Shown piece by piece: positions 58,758-64,000 of a stretch of DNA of 64,000 bases. Below the pieces are notes generated by a model that saw only the letters and a program-made list of their open reading frames with translations, had not been told where the DNA came from and did no database searches. The DNA is taken from assembly GCF_030295915.1 (NCBI RefSeq), contig NZ_AP027361.1:2976001-3040000 (forward strand). Reading direction: 5' to 3'. A program made the position numbers and the translations under genes. Every line of letters starts with the position of its first letter. The first letter of the stretch is position 1. Origin of the DNA: Thalassotalea sediminis. Its GTDB lineage: Bacteria > Pseudomonadota > Gammaproteobacteria > Enterobacterales > Alteromonadaceae.

Positions 58758-59583
58758 ATTCCATCCCTAGAAACACAGTATCAACTTGTTTAGTATTAAT
58801 AAGTGGACTATTGGCTGTATTTGCATCAAGCAATTTACGTTTCCAATAGAAAGATAAACGCCACTGTTCTGACAACACTTTAGTCAATTTAACACGAAAT
58901 ATCGGATTAATACTGGTTTTGCCTTTAAAGGTTACTTGGGTAAAAAAGGCATCACGTTGTTTGATACCATAATAATAATTTACCAGATCTGCGCTATTTA
59001 CTTGAGCGCCTAAACCAAATGATGCAAAACTGTTCAAGGGTAATTTTATTTGATGATTAACACTGATATACGCGTTATACCCTTGATAAACGCCTGTTAC
59101 GTCCCACAATAATTTTGCAACAACATCAGTGTGCTCAGCAATAAACCAATTTAACTGTGCGCCAGCATCGAGTGCCCAGTCACGTTTATCAACTTGATCA
59201 ATGTCTATCGCTTCTTTAGTTGCACCGTAGAATGTATTACTGATTGCACTTGTCACGAAAATATTTTTCGGATGCCAACGCGTAAAATAAGCTTTTTCTT
59301 GATTAAACTGGGTAATAGCACTAATAGCTACGTGCTCATTTTCAATGATGGCATACCCTAAAACACCATTATCAAAAAATACGGATTCACCGTAATAGCT
59401 CAAAGAGGGAACAATAACTAGCGGAATATTGTCGCCGCCATTTAACGGATTTGTATGAACACCACCACCAATAGCTAATGAAAACTGCCATTGTGAAACA
59501 GGCACACAAGATTCTCTGTTTGGCTGACAATCAGCGACAGAAGAAAATGAAAATAAGCAAATTAGAAATGCCAGGTACTTCAA
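58747..59583 (-). CDS. MipA/OmpV family outer-membrane protein
   Basis: A ~278-aa outer-membrane beta-barrel of the MipA/OmpV group (MltA-interacting / outer-membrane scaffold family). I choose the TTG at 59583, seven bases after GGGGAG, giving the signal peptide MKYLAFLICLFSFSSVADC; the longer frame adds nine residues. Family traits are WQFSLAIGGGVHTNPLNGGD near the N-terminus, alternating hydrophobic strands, and the terminal aromatic VFLGMEYEF. First gene of the DUF3019-RR-HK operon. MipA-like proteins often respond to envelope stress or antimicrobial peptides. Confidence 0.88.
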   Translation of the reverse strand: MKYLAFLICLFSFSSVADCQPNRESCVPVSQWQFSLAIGGGVHTNPLNGGDNIPLVIVPSLSYYGESVFFDNGVLGYAIIENEHVAISAITQFNQEKAYFTRWHPKNIFVTSAISNTFYGATKEAIDIDQVDKRDWALDAGAQLNWFIAEHTDVVAKLLWDVTGVYQGYNAYISVNHQIKLPLNSFASFGLGAQVNSADLVNYYYGIKQRDAFFTQVTFKGKTSINPIFRVKLTKVLSEQWRLSFYWKRKLLDANTANSPLINTKQVDTVFLGMEYEF

Positions 59584-59750
59584 CGACAAACTCCCCAAAT
59601 TTTTGCTCAATTTATCATAGGCGCTAATAAATACTAGCGTGGATTACACCTGATTACATTTATTAGCAATTGGCAACAGTAGAAAATTGTAACTTACGTC
59701 ATAGTAGCACGATAGAAGTTACTCTTATTCTGTTAGCAAGGAACAACATC

Positions 59751-61808
59751 ATGGTTAAACAACTACTACTTATCATCAGTATTAGCGTTATTACCGGTTG
59801 TGATACCGACAAAGCACAAGTTGAAGTAACGCAATATGTAGACAAAGTACCTACGCTAAATGAAATCAAAATGGCAACATCGCCTTTAAAAAAAGTAGAC
59901 AATCGATTTTTTCAAAGACATCTTCGCCATGGCATTTATCTGCGTAGTATAAGTCGTCAGCAATACCCTTTAGAATCACTAAGTGCTGATAGTCATTCAA
60001 GAACAGATGTAAATTACTCGACAACTCTTTTTCAAGAAGAAGGAGTTGAAGAAGGCGATAGAATAAAATACGACGGTGAACGACTTTTTATTGCTACTAA
60101 CCCCTATTATAGCGAAGAATCAACAACCAATAGTTCTCCTCAAATTCGCGTATTTACACGAAACTCACAAGGTGATATTACACCCGAAGCTAATGTTTCA
60201 TTGAAGCTTAAAGATGCAACCGTTGATAGCATTTATTTACATGATAATCACTTAGCGGCCTTCGCTAATAGCCTGCATTATTCTATCTATACAACGGAGA
60301 ATTTATTTGCTAAAGAGTCATTTTTTCCTGTCGAACAAACATTCACGTTGTCGTTATTAAATACGTCAAACCTAAATAACGTTCAGTTAACGCATCGTTT
60401 TACTATTGATGGACGCGTCATTGATAGCCGTCAAATAGGCAATAAACTGTATTTTGTAAGTAGCTATTCACCCTACATTCCGGGGTTGCCTTATGCAGAA
60501 ACTAATGATCAACAGCTAGAAAATTACCGAAAAGTATTATCAACACCTATTGAAGCATTACTGCCCAAAATAACCAATAGTCAAGGGATCAGTCAGTCAT
60601 TAGTCAGTACGGAGCAATGTTACATTCCAGCATCGGCTGAAAGGAGTGATGGTTTTGATGGTTTAGTAACGCTTACCGTTATTGATATTACGCAACCAAA
60701 CGATATAACTTCTGTTTGTGTAAACAGCGATATCCAAGGGCTCTATGCATCGCCCAATGCAATTTATTTATACGGAACGACATTCTCGCCAGAATCATCA
60801 AGCACCCATAATGACTATGTATCTGTCGTCCATAAGTTTTCAATTGATAATAACCAATTTAACTATCAAGCTTCTAAAGAGCTCCCTGGTAGTTTTGGTC
60901 AAAACCTGACTAATTTACGTTTTAGTGAATATCAATCGATGTTACGCGTAATAACAACGCAAGGTGATACACAACAAGGGTTTGAACACACATTATTCAT
61001 TCTTGAAGATTTAAAAAAGCATAACAATGAGCTGACAATCATTTCCCAATTACCCAACGACACGACGCCAAAAAGAATTGGCAAGGTTAACGATAACGGT
61101 ATTGTGCAAGAAAACATTAAGGCAGTACGCTTTGTTGACAATATTGCTTACGTTGTCACTTTTTTGGAAACAGACCCTTTATATGTCCTAAATTTAACTG
61201 ACCCGAATGCACCGTACATCAGCGGAGAGCTTGAAGTTCCTGGGTACTCATCATATTTGCACCCTTTATCAGAGAACCTACTGCTTGGTATTGGCCAAAA
61301 TATCGATCCAAGCCGCTTAGAGAACGACACCGATATTGATAAGACACCTGTCATTGAAGGCGCAAAAATTAGCTTATTTGACGTCAGTAATATTAACGCA
61401 CCTATCGAAATAAACTCAATTATTCATGCCAACGCTTATACGCCGGTAGAATTCAATTATCATGCGTTAACCATGCTAACACATGGTGAAGATAACAGTT
61501 TTCGGTTTGGCATCCCGATTGAGAGGTGGCATGTGACCAGTACAACAACAGAAAATGAAAGCATCGATATTTGGGCACCAGAAAACTACTTATCTCTTTT
61601 TGAGATTACGGGTAAGGACACAAATGCACAATTGAATGTTATTGGCAGCATTTATCCTAGCAATAACACAAATAAACCTCATCATCGCTATACATCATCT
61701 TGGGATGACCGCGCAATATTTCATCAAAATGATATTTACTATTTACATGGAAATAGTATCTGGCATTCGTATTGGCACGATCCAAAGAACACTACTGGCC
61801 CCTTTTAA
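59751..61808 (+). CDS. Secreted beta-propeller lipoprotein (Beta_propel family)
   Basis: A ~685-aa lipoprotein: MVKQLLLIISISVITGC is a signal with lipobox, so the ATG at 59751 (AAGGA upstream) replaces the longer frame. The segment TLFQEEGVEEGDRIKYDGER matches the opening of secreted beta-propeller domain proteins, whose strands continue across the whole mature chain (PYISGELEVPGYSSYLHPL). It is followed 51 bases later by a small membrane protein with a PKD-like domain, probably co-transcribed. The function of this family is unknown; some archaeal and bacterial members are copper- or protease-linked, which I cannot confirm here. Confidence 0.85.
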   Translation: MVKQLLLIISISVITGCDTDKAQVEVTQYVDKVPTLNEIKMATSPLKKVDNRFFQRHLRHGIYLRSISRQQYPLESLSADSHSRTDVNYSTTLFQEEGVEEGDRIKYDGERLFIATNPYYSEESTTNSSPQIRVFTRNSQGDITPEANVSLKLKDATVDSIYLHDNHLAAFANSLHYSIYTTENLFAKESFFPVEQTFTLSLLNTSNLNNVQLTHRFTIDGRVIDSRQIGNKLYFVSSYSPYIPGLPYAETNDQQLENYRKVLSTPIEALLPKITNSQGISQSLVSTEQCYIPASAERSDGFDGLVTLTVIDITQPNDITSVCVNSDIQGLYASPNAIYLYGTTFSPESSSTHNDYVSVVHKFSIDNNQFNYQASKELPGSFGQNLTNLRFSEYQSMLRVITTQGDTQQGFEHTLFILEDLKKHNNELTIISQLPNDTTPKRIGKVNDNGIVQENIKAVRFVDNIAYVVTFLETDPLYVLNLTDPNAPYISGELEVPGYSSYLHPLSENLLLGIGQNIDPSRLENDTDIDKTPVIEGAKISLFDVSNINAPIEINSIIHANAYTPVEFNYHALTMLTHGEDNSFRFGIPIERWHVTSTTTENESIDIWAPENYLSLFEITGKDTNAQLNVIGSIYPSNNTNKPHHRYTSSWDDRAIFHQNDIYYLHGNSIWHSYWHDPKNTTGPF

Positions 61809-61859
61809 TTGAGCTTGTAAAAAACAAAACACACTAACCAAAAGAAAGTAACTAAATTT

Positions 61860-62396
61860 ATGAACAAAATAAACACGTTAACTAACTTTTACCAATATCA
61901 TCTTACACGTATATTTGGCATTTTATTAATTAGCTTTTTAACATTAGCAGTCGCAAGTTTACTGGTAGAGCGCGTTAAGACCAATAGTCAAAAACCGTTA
62001 GCCATCAGCGAAGAGAGTATTCCAACAATCCATTCAATCAAGGCTTATAATGCATTTACGGAGCAAACGGTTACGGTTGTTGCAGAGGTAAACAATAGCA
62101 AACATCAAACGCTTAGCTATACTTGGCAACAAACATCAGGCCCTCGTGTAAAATTTCAAGCAACGAATAACCGCCTGAAGTTCAAAGCCCCTTCTCTTGC
62201 TGAAAAGACATCAATATCATTCTCATTGTTAGTTGAAAATAGTGCCCAAGAAACTGCGCAGCGCACGGTGAGCTTCTACATAAACGACTCGGAGCAAATA
62301 CCGAATAAACCACATTTATATTTGGCAATTTTAATCTGTAGCTTGCTGTCCTTAGTACTTGAGCTATTAGGGCGAAGAAAACGTGAATCAATTTAA
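61860..62396 (+). CDS. Small membrane protein with one PKD/REJ-like domain
   Basis: A 178-aa protein with TM1 at ~18-38, a single Ig-like domain (~55-145; LSYTWQQTSGPRVKFQ is the typical PKD/REJ strand, also present in the GlyGly-CTERM protein at 10994), and a C-terminal hydrophobic helix (LYLAILICSLLSLVLELLG) with basic tail. The tail resembles a sorting signal but lacks a Gly-rich or PEP motif, so it is probably a plain anchor. It follows the propeller lipoprotein closely and may hold it at the membrane. Confidence 0.75.
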   Translation: MNKINTLTNFYQYHLTRIFGILLISFLTLAVASLLVERVKTNSQKPLAISEESIPTIHSIKAYNAFTEQTVTVVAEVNNSKHQTLSYTWQQTSGPRVKFQATNNRLKFKAPSLAEKTSISFSLLVENSAQETAQRTVSFYINDSEQIPNKPHLYLAILICSLLSLVLELLGRRKRESI

Positions 62397-62409
62397 CCAT
62401 GATTCACGT

Positions 62410-62675
62410 TAGGGTCTGTTGATCTTTCGCGTTTATTTTTGCAACAATTTATTGGTATCTAGACAAGGCATTGCAATTAATATGTGGTTATTCCACATGA
62501 AAAAGCAATAACGACGTATAAATAACAAAAAACGCTGCCCTTTGGGTTCAGCTAAACGCTATTTCTTCATCGTTGTTCGCAATTTACATGGAATAACCAT
62601 GCGACATTGCTCACGCCTTGAACAAAAAGCGTTTAGTTCGAACAAAATTTAATCTCAAAAGGTCAACAGACCCTA
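62410..62675. mobile_element. Palindromic MITE flanked by TA, Tc1/mariner-IS630 type
   Basis: Terminal inverted repeats GGGTCTGTTGA (62412-62422) and TCAACAGACCC (62663-62673) are each bordered by TA (62410-62411 and 62674-62675), the target duplication of IS630/mariner elements. The interior folds back on itself: GTGGTTATTCCACATG at ~62482 opposes CATGGAATAACCATG at ~62588. No open frame lies inside. The whole 266 bp is thus a hairpin-forming non-autonomous element. It sits between two gene ends, where it could also act as a terminator. Confidence 0.75.
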
Positions 62676-62709
62676 GCTTAATTGCAGCTACTTATAAATT
62701 AAAACGAGG

Positions 62710-63768
62710 TCATTTAAATGCTGCTACTGCGACCTTACCATTGGCACCAGCTGCAATAAATATGTCGCCTTCATTGGCAATGGTATAGAACCCTTGATCG
62801 CCGCTCTCAGCGGTTTTATTGTCAAATGTCTGCCAGCTAGCCCCTTGATCAAATGATAAGTCACTGCCTGTTTTGCCAGTAGCAATACAAACACTTGACG
62901 AGCAGCTCATCGCTGTTCTCAAGCCCCGCTTTCCTGCGTCAACCGGTTGCCAAATTTTATTAAATCTCGCTATGTTTAAATATGATGCGGGTCGTTGTTG
63001 ATAATCGCCCCCCAGTACAAATAATTCTTGCTTTGCATTAATAGCAAGCCCATAACCACCGGCCGTTTGCGTTTCTTGATAAAGTGGAACGGGTTGTCGT
63101 TGCCAAGACTCGCCCCAGTCATTTGACACATAAACTGATGCAGAAAATCCGCCTGTTGTGATCCAAGCCTTACCATTATTACCCACAAGCAGCGTATTAC
63201 CACTTGCAGCAAATGCCGCTTCTTTTTCTCGAAGTTCCGGTAACTTATTTATGGTAATACGTCGCCACGTTTTACCACCATCTTCTGTTTTCTTAACTAC
63301 ATAAAAGCCATCAACAGGATCCCCAAGTAATAAGCCTACTTGTTTATTCCAAAAATCAATCGAATCAAAAAAGCCTTCCGCTTCTTTATTTTGATAGAGC
63401 AACTGCCAACTATCGCCACCATTTTGCGTTTTAAATAACTTAGACGAATCGCCAGAACCAACGCTCATAATAATCGCAGTATCTTGATCAAATACTTCAA
63501 TATCTCTGAAATCTAGCGCTGAGTGCTGTGCAACAGACTTGTCTAACCACGTTAGGCCACCGTCTTCACTCGTGTATATGCTCCCTTTACTGCCGGTTAC
63601 CCACATCTTACCGTCAACTAATGCGCTACCGCGTAACGAAGGAGTTTTAGCTAAAGTATTTACCTGCCAATCGTAGTCACCGCCATAGGCAGGAAAAACT
63701 AGTGCTAACGTCATTATTAAGCATGTAAGCGTATTATAAAGTTTATGTTTTTCGGTACTTTTTTTCAT
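62710..63768 (-). CDS. YCF48/BNR-repeat exported protein
   Basis: A 352-aa exported protein with a signal sequence (TCLIMTLALVFPAYG). Five Asp-box repeats of the S/T-x-D-x-G-x-x-W type are visible: SEDGGLTW, TQNGGDSW, TEDGGKTW, SNDWGESW and SFDQGASW, spaced as in a beta-propeller. It fits the YCF48/photosynthesis-system-II-assembly-like or sialidase-propeller proteins of non-photosynthetic bacteria, which lack the catalytic residues of sialidases. The role is unknown. The stop lies 35 bases from the MITE. Confidence 0.85.
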   Translation of the reverse strand: MKKSTEKHKLYNTLTCLIMTLALVFPAYGGDYDWQVNTLAKTPSLRGSALVDGKMWVTGSKGSIYTSEDGGLTWLDKSVAQHSALDFRDIEVFDQDTAIIMSVGSGDSSKLFKTQNGGDSWQLLYQNKEAEGFFDSIDFWNKQVGLLLGDPVDGFYVVKKTEDGGKTWRRITINKLPELREKEAAFAASGNTLLVGNNGKAWITTGGFSASVYVSNDWGESWQRQPVPLYQETQTAGGYGLAINAKQELFVLGGDYQQRPASYLNIARFNKIWQPVDAGKRGLRTAMSCSSSVCIATGKTGSDLSFDQGASWQTFDNKTAESGDQGFYTIANEGDIFIAAGANGKVAVAAFK

Positions 63769-63950
63769 ATTTTAGCTACTTTTATCTACTTTTTTTTATA
63801 AGAAAACACCAATTTTTAATTGTCTCAAAACAAATAATAAGCGATAGTAAAACGTTGATTTTTTGTACAGACAGGCGTTTTTCCAATTATGCATGACATA
63901 ATGAGGGGAAAAGCATATTAAAAACAAGAACAATTCAAAAGAATAACATT

Positions 63951-64000
63951 ATGCTTCAAGTTGATGAAAAAATACTAATGGACATAAAACGTGGTTTTTC
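63951..64000 (+). CDS. Start of a gene cut by the window edge
   Basis: An ATG at 63951 opens a frame MLQVDEKILMDIKRGF that is still open at the end. The upstream 180 bp are AT-rich and promoter-like. Seventeen residues are too few to name a family. Confidence 0.4.
   Translation, partial: MLQVDEKILMDIKRGF

Noticed and set aside
1..64000. CRISPR arrays, rRNA genes, complete insertion sequences
   Set aside because: No regularly spaced repeats, rRNA segments or intact transposase genes were seen when reading through; the only transposon-like sequence is the MITE at 62410-62675.

Overview
The window looks like chromosomal DNA of a marine gammaproteobacterium, most likely Colwelliaceae or a neighbour in Alteromonadales. 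This rests on the gammaproteobacterial order folB-folK-uppP / plsY / tsaD / rpsU-yqeY-dnaG-rpoD, the moderately AT-rich sequence, the many GGDEF and MCP genes, and the presence of both GlyGly-CTERM and PEP-CTERM anchored proteins. The genus is an inference; no 16S gene is present.

Region 1 (1-8.9 kb) is conserved core: the start of an acyl-CoA dehydrogenase, folate genes folB and folK coupled to uppP, plsY, tsaD, and the macromolecular synthesis cluster rpsU, yqeY, dnaG, rpoD. Region 2 (8.9-13.8 kb) holds an MbnP/MbnH 'metallo-mystery pair' (copper protein plus its di-heme oxidase) next to a divergent 916-aa beta-propeller surface protein with Calx-beta domains and a GlyGly-CTERM tail.

Region 3 (13.98-30.18 kb) is a genomic island inserted in the 3' end of a tRNA-Ile2(CAU) gene. 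It is bounded by a 16-bp direct repeat (13970-13985 and 30161-30176). It carries a P4-type integrase at the tRNA end and a minimal tyrosine recombinase at the far end. Between them lies a minus-strand defence locus: a cytosine-5 methyltransferase, two uncharacterised proteins and an 1810-aa DEXH/DUF1998 helicase in the druM-druF-druG-druE order of Druantia type II. A fifth, 600-aa gene, which I do not know from any description of that system, follows with a TAGTG overlap. Upstream of the methylase is a second two-gene module, a DUF4747-like cytosolic protein plus a four-helix membrane protein. Its organisation resembles lambda RexA/RexB. A decayed phage adenine-methylase fragment lies beside it.

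Region 4 (30.4-64 kb) is accessory chromosome rich in signalling and secretion. It contains a LysR regulator, three S41 protease-like secreted proteins, a chemoreceptor, three GGDEF proteins, and an MFS/SDR/TetR drug-response-like unit with a candidate operator. It also contains an ABC transporter whose permease is fused to an M1 peptidase and lies divergent from a LytS/LytTR two-component system. Further along are a PEP-CTERM protein, a papain-like cysteine peptidase with no signal peptide, a MipA-DUF3019-RR-HK envelope stress-like operon, a secreted beta-propeller lipoprotein, a ~266-bp TA-flanked palindromic MITE and a YCF48/BNR-repeat protein. Both ends of the window cut genes. Starts were moved from the longest open frame to the best ATG/GTG/TTG with a ribosome binding site or signal peptide wherever the sequence supported it.
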